Positions 41,161-50,221 of a stretch of DNA of 64,000 nucleotides are shown one piece after another (the first letter of the stretch is position 1; the number at the start of each line of letters is the position of its first letter). The notes beneath the pieces were generated by a model. The model had not been told where the DNA came from and did not search any database. It saw nothing but the letters and a program-made list of their open reading frames with translations. Source of the stretch: Sphingomonadaceae bacterium 3R27C6 (GTDB lineage Bacteria; Pseudomonadota; Alphaproteobacteria; Sphingomonadales; Sphingomonadaceae); assembly GCA_005503215.1 (NCBI GenBank), contig SCNS01000005.1, forward strand, positions 186,001 through 250,000, written 5' to 3'. The position numbers were made by a program, and so were the translations under genes.

Positions 41161-41886
41161 CTAGACGGGAGGCACATCCTCGCCGTCGATGCCCTGATAT
41201 TTGAGCTGGAGGTAACGTTCGCGCGTCGCGAGCTTGTCGAGTTCGCCCGCGGCGAGGCTGCGCGCGGCGTTGCCGATCTCGCTTTCGAGCATCTTCAGCC
41301 CGCCGACGAGCGTTTCGTCGGGGGTGCGGCCGGCGTGGGCTTCGGTGCGCAGCCCAGCGGGAATGCGCTGATAGCCCGCGACGAGCTCGGGCAGGTCTTC
41401 GCCGACAAGCTTGCGGATGTTCGCCGCTGCGGGGCTCGCCGCATCGAGCGTCTGGAGCTGCGGCGCGAGCAGGTCGAGCTGGACGCCGATACCGTCGACG
41501 AGCTGGCGTGCCGGGGCGGGGAGCGCGGGGCGCTGCGCCTCGAGCCAGATTTCGGTGCGCCCGGCGAGCTGCTTGAGATCGGTCTTGGGCAGGTCGGCCT
41601 GGCGCGGTTCGGGGAAGGGCGAGCGGCCGAAAAGCACCGCGACCCCGATGAGCAGGATGAACAGCGCGAGCAGTCCGGTGAAGCCGAGCGGCTGGATCAA
41701 CGCGCCGAAGACCGCGGCGCCGATCAGCACAATCCCGCCCGCGATCAGCACGCGGCCGAGTTTTTTGTACAGATGCTGGCGGCGCAGCGCGACGCTCTTC
41801 GTGCCGATCGGGCGGCGGCGTTCGCGCGACCGTTCGATCGCCGAAGCGGCCGTAATCCGGATCTTGTCGACTTCGCTCATGCTCAT
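41161..41886 (-). CDS. membrane protein paired with TelA (XpaC-like context)
   Basis: 241 aa. Basic N-terminus (IERSRERRRPIGTKSVALRRQHLYKKLGR), two adjacent membrane helices near residues 45-85, then a helical cytoplasmic domain. It lies directly after telA (three bases after the stop). In many bacteria telA is paired with xpaC, a membrane protein of similar layout, so this is probably the functional partner; sequence likeness to XpaC itself could not be confirmed by eye. Confidence 0.65.
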   Translation of the reverse strand: MSMSEVDKIRITAASAIERSRERRRPIGTKSVALRRQHLYKKLGRVLIAGGIVLIGAAVFGALIQPLGFTGLLALFILLIGVAVLFGRSPFPEPRQADLPKTDLKQLAGRTEIWLEAQRPALPAPARQLVDGIGVQLDLLAPQLQTLDAASPAAANIRKLVGEDLPELVAGYQRIPAGLRTEAHAGRTPDETLVGGLKMLESEIGNAARSLAAGELDKLATRERYLQLKYQGIDGEDVPPV

Positions 41887-41889
41887 CTT

Positions 41890-43101
41890 TTAGCCTTCGA
41901 GCGACGCGAGCGGGCTGTCGGCGCCGCCGACGCTGGCCTGCGCCTGGCTCGCGCCCTCGGCGCGCGCGATATAGCCCTTCGACTTGGCGACCTCGCCCTC
42001 GAGCGTCGTCACCGTCGTCTTCATACTGTCGAGCGCCTTCAGCTTGAAGGTGTCGATCGCATCCATCGTGTCATAGATGTTCTGGAAGGCGCGCTGGAGC
42101 GTTTCCATCGGGATCGTGCTCGACGCCGCCTGTTCGTGGATGCGCGCGGTGTTGTCCTTCAACATCTTCGACGTGCCGTCGATGATGTTCGCGGTCGTCG
42201 TGTTGAGCGCGGTGATCTGTTCGAGCACCAGCTTCTGGTTCGTCATCGCCTGCGCGACGGTGATCGCGGTCTTCAAGGCGCCGACGGTGGTCGTGCTTGC
42301 GCGGTCGACGCCCTTCACCAGCTCGACATTATTCTTTTTGACGAGATCGAGCGCGAGATAGCCCTGCACCGTCACCGCCATTTGGGTGAGCAGGTCCTGC
42401 GTGCGCTGGCGCGCATAGAAGAGCGCATTCTCGCGGATCACCTTGGCTTTCGCGGGGTCGACGCCGTCGAGTTCGGTCGCCTTGGCTTCGAGCTTGGCGT
42501 CGAGCGTGCCCGCGATATGGACCATCTGTTCCAGCTTGCCCATCGCTTCCCACAGCTTGCGGCGTTCGACGTCGATGGCGGCGTTGTCCATCAACAGCTC
42601 ATCCTTGCCGTTCGACAAGGCGGTCAGGATGCCGCCGATATGCGTCTGCGCGCTGCGGTACTGCGCGAAATAATTGCCCACCTTGTTGCCGAGAATCTTG
42701 TCGAAAAAGCCGCGCTTGCTCAGAAGCTTGCCGTTCGCCGACGGGTCAAGCCGTTCGACGGTGTTGCGCAGTTCGATCAGGTTCATCCCGATATCGGTGT
42801 CGCGGTCCATCGCCTTGATCGGCCGGTCGAGGAAGCGGTTCGACTGGTTCGCCGCCTCCAGCATTTCCTTGCGGCCCATATTGGTGATCTGGTCGACCTT
42901 CTGGCCGAAGGCGGGCGAATTGACGTCCTGCGCGACGAGGTCGTCGATGAAGCCGTCGACGCGTTCCTCGAGCTTCGATTTCTGCTCGGTCGACAGCGGC
43001 ACCAGGCCGGCCGCCTTTTCGGGGGAAACCGCGGGCACGGGATCGGGCGGGGTCAGCTTCAGCTCGTCGGTCGCGGTTGCCGTCGCGGTCAGTTCGCTCA
43101 T
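41890..43101 (-). CDS. telA: toxic anion resistance protein, TelA family
   Basis: 403 aa, almost entirely helical and acidic, cytoplasmic. Family features are the long helical repeats RTQDLLTQMAVTVQGYLALDLVKKNNVELVKGVDRASTTTVGALKTAITVAQAM (about residues 210-275) and QITALNTTTANIIDGTS. TelA/KlaA proteins are linked to tellurite and cell-envelope stress, mechanism unclear. The downstream membrane protein is its likely partner. No tellurite-resistance ter genes are adjacent. Confidence 0.88.
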   Translation of the reverse strand: MSELTATATATDELKLTPPDPVPAVSPEKAAGLVPLSTEQKSKLEERVDGFIDDLVAQDVNSPAFGQKVDQITNMGRKEMLEAANQSNRFLDRPIKAMDRDTDIGMNLIELRNTVERLDPSANGKLLSKRGFFDKILGNKVGNYFAQYRSAQTHIGGILTALSNGKDELLMDNAAIDVERRKLWEAMGKLEQMVHIAGTLDAKLEAKATELDGVDPAKAKVIRENALFYARQRTQDLLTQMAVTVQGYLALDLVKKNNVELVKGVDRASTTTVGALKTAITVAQAMTNQKLVLEQITALNTTTANIIDGTSKMLKDNTARIHEQAASSTIPMETLQRAFQNIYDTMDAIDTFKLKALDSMKTTVTTLEGEVAKSKGYIARAEGASQAQASVGGADSPLASLEG

Positions 43102-43168
43102 TCGTCTTCCTTCCAGCCACCCACAGAGAGAATTTGGGCCGTATGCCTATATGGCATGCGCATCTGTG

Positions 43169-44137
43169 TTATTCAAGCACCACACCCTGTCCCGACCGCA
43201 GAACCGGCGCGATCCATGCGGACAGGATCAGTTGCGCCATATGATAGACGAGGATCGGAACGAGCACCATGCCGGCGATGGCGGGCGGGAAAAGCGTCGC
43301 GGCGAGCGGCGCGCCGACCGCGATGCTCTTTTGCGCCCCCGAAAACAGCAGGGTGATGCGGTCGGGCCGCGCGAGCTTCAGCAGCCCGCCGAGCGCCCAC
43401 GCGCCGCCGAACGAGAGCGCGAGCAGCGCCGCGACCGCTGTAAACACGATGGCGATCTCGCGCCCGTCGAGCAGGCTCCAGATCCCCGCGACCACGGCGG
43501 CCGAGAAGGCGACATAGACCGCGATCGCTATCGCGGTGCGGTCCATGAAGGTTGCAAGCCCGCGGTGCGCGAGCACCCACGGCCGCAGCCAGCGCTGGAC
43601 GAGCTGGCCGGCGATGAAGGGTACGAGCAGGATCGAGACGATGCGGAGCACCGCTTCGCCATGAATTTCGCCCGCGCTGCCAGCGAGCAGCGCGAACAGC
43701 AAAGGCGAGAGCGCGACCCCGCTGAGGTTGAGCAGCGCCGCCGCGACGACGCTCGCCGCAACATTGCCGCCGGCAAGGCTGCTCGCCGCGGTCGCCGACT
43801 GGACGGTCGAAGGCAGGATGCCGAGGAAGAGAAAGCCGAGCGCGAGCGTTGCAGGGAGCAGCGGCGCGGTCGCCGCCTGCGCCGCGAGGCCGAGCAGCGC
43901 CATGAAGCCGAAACAGAAAGCGAGCGCGCTTCCTTGCAGCTTCCAGTTACGGATACCGTGGAGCACTTCGTCACGCGGCAGGCGCACGCCGTTGAGGAAG
44001 AAAAGGAAGATGATCGCCGCGGTCGACACGCCTCCTGCGATCGGCACTGCAGCACCGCGCACCGGCAGCAGGCTCGCGAGCAGGATCGTCGCGAACAGCA
44101 CGGGGACGAAGCGGTCGGGAAAGATGCGGGCCAGCAT
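43169..44137 (-). CDS. bile acid:sodium symporter (BASS/SBF-like) family transporter
   Basis: 322 aa with about nine or ten membrane helices. FLFFLNGVRLPRDEVLHGI and the ILPSTVQSATAASSLAGGNVAASVV stretch are typical of the SBF-like (PF13593-type) subfamily, which is distinct from true bile-acid carriers. The ATG at 44137 places the first helix at the N-terminus; an in-frame ATG at 44266 would add a non-membrane extension that overlaps an inverted repeat. It faces telA on the same strand with a 67-base gap. Substrate unknown. Confidence 0.85.
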   Translation of the reverse strand: MLARIFPDRFVPVLFATILLASLLPVRGAAVPIAGGVSTAAIIFLFFLNGVRLPRDEVLHGIRNWKLQGSALAFCFGFMALLGLAAQAATAPLLPATLALGFLFLGILPSTVQSATAASSLAGGNVAASVVAAALLNLSGVALSPLLFALLAGSAGEIHGEAVLRIVSILLVPFIAGQLVQRWLRPWVLAHRGLATFMDRTAIAIAVYVAFSAAVVAGIWSLLDGREIAIVFTAVAALLALSFGGAWALGGLLKLARPDRITLLFSGAQKSIAVGAPLAATLFPPAIAGMVLVPILVYHMAQLILSAWIAPVLRSGQGVVLE

Positions 44138-44183
44138 TGGTGTGAGCGATGGCGGGATGGGAAGGGAATGGCAAGCGGCTCGT

Positions 44184-44260
44184 CGTCGCCCCCGCGAAGG
44201 CGGGGGCCGCTGGCAATATGGTGCGAGGCCGATAGCGGCCCCCGCCTTCGCGGGGCGACG
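44184..44260. repeat. long inverted repeat, REP-like palindrome
   Basis: Left arm 44184-44211 contains CCCCCGCGAAGGCGGGGG; right arm 44234-44260 is its reverse complement with a single missing base. The arms are about 27 bases and separated by 22. Each arm is itself partly palindromic around GCGAAGGC/GCCTTCGC. This sequence type is common between genes in sphingomonads as REP-like elements. It could also act as a bidirectional terminator, but no T tracts flank it. Confidence 0.85.
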
Positions 44261-44307
44261 GGGCATAATCGGCTAGTCATTGGCGATACTCGGGCTAAAC
44301 ACGCGCC

Positions 44308-44958
44308 ATGGCTCATATCCTGATCCTCGCCGCATTGCCCGAAGAGGCCGATGCGCTGTTTCCCGGCACCGGCGAATGCGTCGGCGGATTGTTCGCCGAA
44401 CGGCGACTGGCGGTCGACGGGCACCGCCTCACCATCGCGACCTGCGGACTCGGTAAGGTGAACACGGCGCTTTGTGCGGGCGCACTGGCGGGCGATGCCG
44501 ATATGCTGTTGATGACGGGCACCTGCGGTTCGCTGGGCGCGGCGCCCGGCGCTTACTGGATCGCCGATGCGCTCCAGCATGATTATGGCGCCAATCAGCC
44601 CGGCTTCTTTCGCCGTTATCGCGCGGGCGAATGGCCGATCGGCGAGGCGGGCGAAGCGCATTTTTCGGCGATGCCCGACCCCGGCCTCCGCCTGCCGCAC
44701 GCGCGGATCGCGAGCGGCGACAGCTTCGTCGCTTGCCCCGATGCCGCCGCCGACCTAGCGGCACTCGGCGCGACACTCGTCGATATGGAGGTCGGCGCGG
44801 TGGCGCAGGCCGCGGCGCGGCTGGGCAAGCCGTGGGCGGCGATCAAGGCGGTCACCGACGAAGCGAACGGCGACAGCGCGGGCGATTTTCACGCCAATCT
44901 CGTGCGCGCCGCGCGTGTCGCCGGGCAGGAGGTCGAGCGGCTGATCGCGATGATCTGA
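44308..44958 (+). CDS. nucleoside phosphorylase/nucleosidase (MTA/SAH nucleosidase-like)
   Basis: 216 aa of the PNP/UDP phosphorylase fold. ILAALPEEADALFPG at the start, GLGKVNTALCAG, TGTCGSLG, and the C-terminal DMEVGAVAQAAARLGKPWAAIKAVTDEANG are the blocks of 5'-methylthioadenosine/S-adenosylhomocysteine nucleosidases (Met-Glu pair and catalytic Asp). The likely reaction is removal of adenine from methylthioadenosine or SAH; futalosine hydrolase has a similar sequence and cannot be excluded. Cytoplasmic, apparently monocistronic. Confidence 0.85.
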   Translation: MAHILILAALPEEADALFPGTGECVGGLFAERRLAVDGHRLTIATCGLGKVNTALCAGALAGDADMLLMTGTCGSLGAAPGAYWIADALQHDYGANQPGFFRRYRAGEWPIGEAGEAHFSAMPDPGLRLPHARIASGDSFVACPDAAADLAALGATLVDMEVGAVAQAAARLGKPWAAIKAVTDEANGDSAGDFHANLVRAARVAGQEVERLIAMI

Positions 44959-45033
44959 CCGTCGCTTCATCGTTCCGCGCGGGCCGCATTTGTGATAGGC
45001 TGGCGCCCGTATCGACCGAGGGAGAGACTCGTC

Positions 45034-45954
45034 ATGCGCTATCGATCCTCACTATCCATCGCTGCGGCATGCGCGATCTTCGTCGCGCCGCTCGCCTTCG
45101 CGGCGGGCGGCGGCGGAGGCGGCGGCAGCGCGCCGCCGAGCCAGAGCAGCTACGACCCGACGGTCGATTACAAGAAAGGCGCCGACGCCTTCGCCTCGGG
45201 CAAATATGACGAGGCGGCGAAGGCCTTCAAAAAGGTCGTGTCGGCGGTTCCGAAGAACCCGCAGGCCAATTATCTGCTCGGTGCGAGCTATATGGCGCAG
45301 GGCGATTTCTCGCGCGCGGTGAAGCCACTCGAAGCCGCGGTGCGCTATAACGAGAAGATGGTCGAGGCGCGCCGCGACCTCGGCATCACGCAGGCGAAGC
45401 TCGGCAAGACGGAAAAGGCGGCCGAGCAGGCCGCGGCGCTGAAGGCGATGCAGGAAGGCTGCAGCGGCACCTGCGCCGATGCCGCGAAGCTCGCCGATGC
45501 GGTTGCTAAACTCGATGCGGCGGTGGCCGCGGGTCCGCAGGCGCAAAATGCGGTCGAGCCCGAGATGCGGCTGGCCGCGGCCGAAACCCTCGATGCGACC
45601 TATGTCGCGGCGGTGGGCCTGATCAACGAACATCGCTACGAAGCCGCGATCGCCAAGCTCGACGCGGCGCTGTGGGCGGCGGGGCCGCACCCCGATGTGC
45701 TCACCTATCTGGGTTTCGCGAACCGCAAGCTGAAACGCTATGATGCGGCCGAGACCTATTATCGCGAGGCGCTCGCCATCGCGCCGGCGCATCGCGGCGC
45801 GCTCGAATATTATGGCGAATTGAAGCTCGAGCGCGGCGACGTCGCGGGAGCGAAGGCGCATCTTGCGAAGCTCGAGGCGATCTGCGGCTTCGGCTGTCAC
45901 GAAGTCGACGAGCTCAAGCGCTGGATCGCGGCGGGGCGTTCATCCGCAAGCTGA
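45034..45954 (+). CDS. tetratricopeptide repeat protein, secreted
   Basis: 306 aa. Signal peptide MRYRSSLSIAAACAIFVAPLA then FAAG, followed by a poly-Gly linker. TPR motifs are visible at DYKKGADAFASGKYDEAAKAFKK, NYLLGASYMAQGDFSRAVKPLEAA and again near LGFANRKLKRYDAAETYYREALAIAPAH. Two Cys pairs (GCSGTC and CGFGCHE) suggest disulfides. ATG at 45034 has a GGGAGAG site. Periplasmic scaffold of unknown partner; the next gene overlaps it. Confidence 0.85.
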   Translation: MRYRSSLSIAAACAIFVAPLAFAAGGGGGGGSAPPSQSSYDPTVDYKKGADAFASGKYDEAAKAFKKVVSAVPKNPQANYLLGASYMAQGDFSRAVKPLEAAVRYNEKMVEARRDLGITQAKLGKTEKAAEQAAALKAMQEGCSGTCADAAKLADAVAKLDAAVAAGPQAQNAVEPEMRLAAAETLDATYVAAVGLINEHRYEAAIAKLDAALWAAGPHPDVLTYLGFANRKLKRYDAAETYYREALAIAPAHRGALEYYGELKLERGDVAGAKAHLAKLEAICGFGCHEVDELKRWIAAGRSSAS

Positions 45955-46937
45955 TCGCGTTCGCGGCGCTGCTCGTCGGCGTCGCGGCGACGCCGGGCGG
46001 CACACCGCCGGCGTTCGAGCAATTGCGCTGGACCGCGCCGGGGGCCGAACAGGCGCTCTTGTCGGAACAGCCCGCGACCTGCCTTGCTAGCGACACGCAG
46101 CTTGTCCGTAGTGGACGCGCCTTGTTCGGGACACCGACGTTGCTCGGCGGGCAGGCGGCGAAGGCCGGCCTGAGCTGCGCGAGTTGCCATATCAACGGCC
46201 GCGACAATCCGCATTTCCTGCTCGCGGGCGTGTCGGCGGCGCCGGGGACGGCCGACGTCACGAACAGCTTTTTCAGCGCTGCGCGCGGCAATGCGCGGTT
46301 CGACCCCGTTGCGATTCCCGATCTCGCGATGCCGGGAAAGGTCGCGCGCGATCCCGATACGCGTGCGCTCGAAGCCTTTATCCGTACCCTGATCGTCGAG
46401 GAATTCGGCGGGCAGGAGCCGACCCCCGCGATGCTCGACGCGCTGGCCACCTATGTTCGTGCGGTGCGCGCCTGCCCGGGCGAGCAGAGCGTTGGGCGGC
46501 GTCTCGGCGATCAGCTGGCGGCTATCGAAGACGGCGCCGTGGGCGCAGAGCTGATGCTCGATCGCGCCGACCCGCAAGGCGCGCGGCTGGCGATTGCGTC
46601 GATGCGCCATCAGCTCGGACTGATCGCCGAACGCTATTCCGGGCCGGGATTGGCGCGCGAGCGCGAAGGGCTGCTCGCCGCATCGCGGGAGTTGCGGGCG
46701 ATCGGCGAGGACGACGCCGCGCGGATCGGGCCGATGCTCGCGCGCTGGAAAGGCGAATTCGACACGGGACTCGCAAAACGGCTGCGCCGCGCCGAGGGGC
46801 GCTCGCTGTACGACGCGAACCGTCTGGCGAAATCGCTGCGCCAGTTCGCGCCATCGGCAATCATGTTGCGCCGCAGCACCCATTCTGTTAGGGGCGCGGC
46901 GTTTCGCGGCGCTCCGGGCGCTGCCCCCTTCCAATAA
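45921..46937 (+). CDS. exported cytochrome c-like protein
   Basis: One CASCH haem-binding motif in GLSCASCHINGRDNP, followed by DVTNSFFSAARGNARFDPVAIPDL and a helical C-terminal half, resembling di-haem peroxidase-like or c-type cytochrome domains that carry a single site here. In-frame ATG and GTG are missing near the signal-like region (RKLIAFAALLVGVAATPGG), so the start is uncertain: CTG at 45921 or 45951 (overlapping the TPR stop as CTGA), or TTG at 46023 without a signal. A periplasmic haem protein needs the signal, so 45921 was chosen. Confidence 0.65.
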   Translation: MDRGGAFIRKLIAFAALLVGVAATPGGTPPAFEQLRWTAPGAEQALLSEQPATCLASDTQLVRSGRALFGTPTLLGGQAAKAGLSCASCHINGRDNPHFLLAGVSAAPGTADVTNSFFSAARGNARFDPVAIPDLAMPGKVARDPDTRALEAFIRTLIVEEFGGQEPTPAMLDALATYVRAVRACPGEQSVGRRLGDQLAAIEDGAVGAELMLDRADPQGARLAIASMRHQLGLIAERYSGPGLAREREGLLAASRELRAIGEDDAARIGPMLARWKGEFDTGLAKRLRRAEGRSLYDANRLAKSLRQFAPSAIMLRRSTHSVRGAAFRGAPGAAPFQ

Positions 46938-46948
46938 GGCCCTTCCGC

Positions 46949-48781
46949 ATGTCTTTGCGCAACATCGCCATCATCGCGCACGTCGATCATGGCAAGACCA
47001 CCCTCGTCGACCAGCTTTTCCGCCAGTCGGGCACGTTCCGCGACAACCAGCGCGTCGAAGAGCGCGCGATGGATTCGAACGACCTGGAAAAGGAACGCGG
47101 GATCACGATCCTTGCGAAGTGCACCTCGGTCGAGTGGGGCGAAGGCGCCGACCTGACGCGCATCAATATCGTCGACACCCCGGGCCACGCCGACTTCGGC
47201 GGTGAGGTCGAGCGCATCCTCAGCATGGTCGACGGCGTCATCCTGCTCGTCGATGCCGCCGAAGGCCCGATGCCGCAGACCAAGTTCGTGACCGGCAAGG
47301 CGCTCGCGCTGGGCCTGAAGCCGATCGTCGTCGTCAACAAGATCGACCGCAGCGACGCGCGCGCCGCGGAAGTGCTCGACGAAGTGTTCGAACTGTTCCT
47401 GACGCTCGAAGCCAATGACGAGCAGCTCGACTTCCCGATCCTTTACGCCTCGGGCCGCGGCGGTTTCGCCTCGGACAGCCCCGACGCGCGCGAAGGCACG
47501 CTCGAGCCGCTGTTCAAAACGATCGTGTCGCACGTCCCGACCCCGGGCCTGCCCGAAGACGCGCCTTTCACCTTTCTCGCGACTTTGCTCGACCGCGACA
47601 ATTTCATCGGCCGCATCCTGACCGGCCGCGTCCAGTCGGGCACGGTCAAGGTCAACCAGCCGATCCACGCGATCGACATGGACGGCAAGGTCATCGAAAC
47701 CGGCCGCGCGTCGAAGCTGCTCGCGTTCCGCGGTCTCGACCGCGTTCCGGTCGAGGAAGCGCGCGCGGGCGACATCGTCGCGATCGCGGGCCTCGCGCAG
47801 GCGACCGTCGCGAACACCATCGCCGACACCAGCGTCAGCACCCCGATCGCCGCGCAGCCGATCGATCCGCCGACGCTGTCGATGCGCTTTGCCGTGAACG
47901 ATTCGCCGATGGCGGGCCGCGAGGGCAGCAAGGTCACGAGCCGCATGATCCGCGACCGCCTGTTCCGCGAAGCCGAAACCAATGTCGCGATCCGCATCAC
48001 CGAAAGCGCCGACAAGGACAGCTTCGAAGTCGCGGGCCGCGGCGAGCTTCAGCTCGGCGTGCTCATCGAAACGATGCGCCGCGAAGGCTTCGAACTCGGC
48101 ATCAGCCGCCCGAAGGTCCTCTATGGCGAGGACGAGGCCGGCAAGCGCACCGAACCTTATGAAACCGTCGTCATCGACGTCGACGACGAACATTCGGGCA
48201 CGGTTGTCGAGAAGATGCAGGTCCGCAAGGCCGACCTCACCGACATGCGCCCGTCGGGCGGCGGCAAGACGCGCATCACCTTCTCGGGCCCCTCGCGCGG
48301 CCTGATCGGCTATCATGGCGAATTCCTGTCCGACACGCGCGGCACCGGGATCATGAACCGCCTGTTCGAGAAATATGGCCCGTACAAGGGCGTGATCGAG
48401 GGCCGCAAGAATGGCGTCCTCATCTCGAACGGCAATGGCGAAGCCGTTGCTTACGCGCTTGGCCCGCTCGAAGAGCGCGGCATCCTCTTCGTCTCGCCCG
48501 GCGAGGCGCTGTATGAGGGCATGATCATCGGCGAGAATGCGAAGCCGGACGACCTCGAGGTCAACCCGATGAAGTCGAAGCAGCTCACGAACTTCCGTTC
48601 GACGGGCAAGGACGACGCGATCCGCCTGACCCCGCCGAAGCGCATGACGCTCGAACAGGCGATCGCCTATATCGACGACGATGAAATGGTCGAAGTGACC
48701 CCGAAGAATATCCGCATCCGCAAGACGCTGCTCGACCCGCATGAGCGCAAGAAAGCATCGCGCAAGAAAGAAGCGGCGTAA
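46949..48781 (+). CDS. typA: ribosome-associated GTPase TypA/BipA
   Basis: 610 aa, full length. IIAHVDHGKTT is the P-loop, ERGITI switch I, DTPGHADFGGEVE switch II, and NKIDRSDARA the guanine site. The C-terminal TypA-specific region includes RGLIGYHGEFLSDTRGTGIMNRLF. It acts on the ribosome in assembly and stress adaptation, including low temperature. It begins 11 bases after the cytochrome-like gene. A hairpin with nine Ts follows the stop. Codon use is strongly optimised, as expected for an abundant protein. Confidence 0.97.
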   Translation: MSLRNIAIIAHVDHGKTTLVDQLFRQSGTFRDNQRVEERAMDSNDLEKERGITILAKCTSVEWGEGADLTRINIVDTPGHADFGGEVERILSMVDGVILLVDAAEGPMPQTKFVTGKALALGLKPIVVVNKIDRSDARAAEVLDEVFELFLTLEANDEQLDFPILYASGRGGFASDSPDAREGTLEPLFKTIVSHVPTPGLPEDAPFTFLATLLDRDNFIGRILTGRVQSGTVKVNQPIHAIDMDGKVIETGRASKLLAFRGLDRVPVEEARAGDIVAIAGLAQATVANTIADTSVSTPIAAQPIDPPTLSMRFAVNDSPMAGREGSKVTSRMIRDRLFREAETNVAIRITESADKDSFEVAGRGELQLGVLIETMRREGFELGISRPKVLYGEDEAGKRTEPYETVVIDVDDEHSGTVVEKMQVRKADLTDMRPSGGGKTRITFSGPSRGLIGYHGEFLSDTRGTGIMNRLFEKYGPYKGVIEGRKNGVLISNGNGEAVAYALGPLEERGILFVSPGEALYEGMIIGENAKPDDLEVNPMKSKQLTNFRSTGKDDAIRLTPPKRMTLEQAIAYIDDDEMVEVTPKNIRIRKTLLDPHERKKASRKKEAA

Positions 48782-48792
48782 TTACAGTATCG

Positions 48793-48815
48793 GCGGTAGC
48801 GCTGCTTTTTTTTTG
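48793..48815 (+). terminator. terminator after typA
   Basis: A short stem GCGG/CTGC with one wobble and a five-base loop lies just before nine consecutive Ts (48806-48814), twelve bases after the typA stop. The stem is weak but the T tract and position fit intrinsic termination. Confidence 0.6.
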
Positions 48816-48893
48816 TGAACGCGGCGTTACCGGCGGTTCAATTCTTTTTTCACGCGGCAAGCATAGCATCCGACTCTCCTGCACAGAGGAGAG

Positions 48894-49403
48894 ATGGCGA
48901 TGACGATGCGCGTGGAAATCGAACGGCTCAGGAACGAGCATCGCCGACTGCTCTCGCTCGCCGGTCATTTGGGACGCCATGTCGCGGGGGCATTCCCGCA
49001 CGATGCGAAAGCGCGCGACGATTTCAACGCGGTCCGTACCCGGTTCCGCACCGAGCTGATCGCGCATCTGAAGCGCGAAGACTGGGTGCTCTATCCCTCG
49101 CTTCTCGCCAGCGGCGACCGCCAGCTGACCGACACCGCGCAGAATTACGTCGACGAAATGGGGCATATTTCGGAGGCGTTCGCCAATTACAGCCGCCAAT
49201 GGCTGCCCGACGCGATCGCGGCGGACTGGGCGGGCTATTGCGCCGCGACCAAGGGGATTCTCGAAGCGCTTGCCGCGCGCATAGAGCGCGAGGACGCGGG
49301 GCTGTATCCGCTGGCGCTGACCGTTGAGGCGGTCAACGCCCAAGGCGGGCGCCCCGGCGGTAGCCCCGATACGGGCGCGACGGCACAACCGTTCGCCTTC
49401 TGA
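48894..49403 (+). CDS. hemerythrin domain-containing protein
   Basis: 169 aa. HHE-type iron ligands are visible: NEHRRLLSLAGHLGRH, LIAHLKREDWVLYPSLL, MGHISEAF and a late REDAGLYPLAL. Such proteins bind oxygen or nitric oxide or act in iron and redox stress. Three ATGs occur at 48894, 48900 and 48906; the GAGGAG site at 48886 gives best spacing for 48900. A paralogue of the truncated gene at the right end of the window. Confidence 0.88.
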   Translation: MAMTMRVEIERLRNEHRRLLSLAGHLGRHVAGAFPHDAKARDDFNAVRTRFRTELIAHLKREDWVLYPSLLASGDRQLTDTAQNYVDEMGHISEAFANYSRQWLPDAIAADWAGYCAATKGILEALAARIEREDAGLYPLALTVEAVNAQGGRPGGSPDTGATAQPFAF

Positions 49404-49557
49404 CCACCTTAGGACGGGCAACAACGGCTTGAATTGACGTCCGGCGAAGCGCATGAGGGCGGGGCGCCAGCGGCGGGGAGTCGTCCGCCGCTCCGGTTCG
49501 ATGCACGTCAGTCCTCCGCATCGGGTGGCGCATTTCCATCCTGTGGGAGTCCAAGCG

Positions 49558-50103
49558 TTGGGACGGTTGATCCTGTTCAACAAGCCGTACGGCGTGCTCA
49601 GCCAGTTCACCGATCGCGGCACGCCCGAGGCGCGCGCGACGCTGTCCGATTATATCGACGTGCCCGGCGTCTATCCCGCGGGGCGGCTCGACCGCGATAG
49701 CGAAGGCCTGCTGATCCTGACCGACGACGGCGCGCTGCAGGCGCGAATTTCGTCGCCGAAGCACAAGACGCCCAAAACCTATCTGGCGCAGGTCGAGGGC
49801 GAGCCCGATGCGGCGAGCCTCGACCGGCTGCGCGCCGGCGTCACCCTCAACGACGGCCCGACGCGCCCCGCGACCGTCCGCCGCATCGATCCGCCAATGC
49901 TGTGGGACCGCGACCCGCCGGTGCGCTACCGCAAGAGCGTTCCCGACAGCTGGATCGAACTGACGATCACCGAAGGCCGCAACCGCCAGGTCCGCCGCAT
50001 GACCGCCGCGGTCGGCTATCCGACGCTGCGGCTGGTGCGCTGGCGGATCGGGGGGTGGGAGCTTGGCGCGCTGGCGCCGGGGGAATGGCGCGAGGCCGGG
50101 TGA
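49558..50103 (+). CDS. rluE: 23S rRNA pseudouridine synthase, RluE type
   Basis: 181 aa, matching RluE, the shortest of the RsuA-family synthases. [16 protein letters not shown] at the start, [17 protein letters not shown] (catalytic Asp), KTYLAQVEG, and [12 protein letters not shown] are the family blocks. No S4 domain precedes the catalytic domain, as in RluE (which modifies U2457 in E. coli). TTG at 49558 with GGAG eight bases upstream was chosen, because the family usually starts right at RLILFNKP; an in-frame ATG at 49501 is an alternative. Confidence 0.88.
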   Translation: MGRLILFNKPYGVLSQFTDRGTPEARATLSDYIDVPGVYPAGRLDRDSEGLLILTDDGALQARISSPKHKTPKTYLAQVEGEPDAASLDRLRAGVTLNDGPTRPATVRRIDPPMLWDRDPPVRYRKSVPDSWIELTITEGRNRQVRRMTAAVGYPTLRLVRWRIGGWELGALAPGEWREAG

Positions 50104-50221
50104 AAGGTCCGCGCGCAATTTCGTCGTCGAACGGCGCCGCCCTTGTCAAAGGCCTGGTGCCCCACTATCCGTCGCGAACCTGGCCCCAGGCGCCTCGACC
50201 AGCCGACGCCGCCACCAAAGA

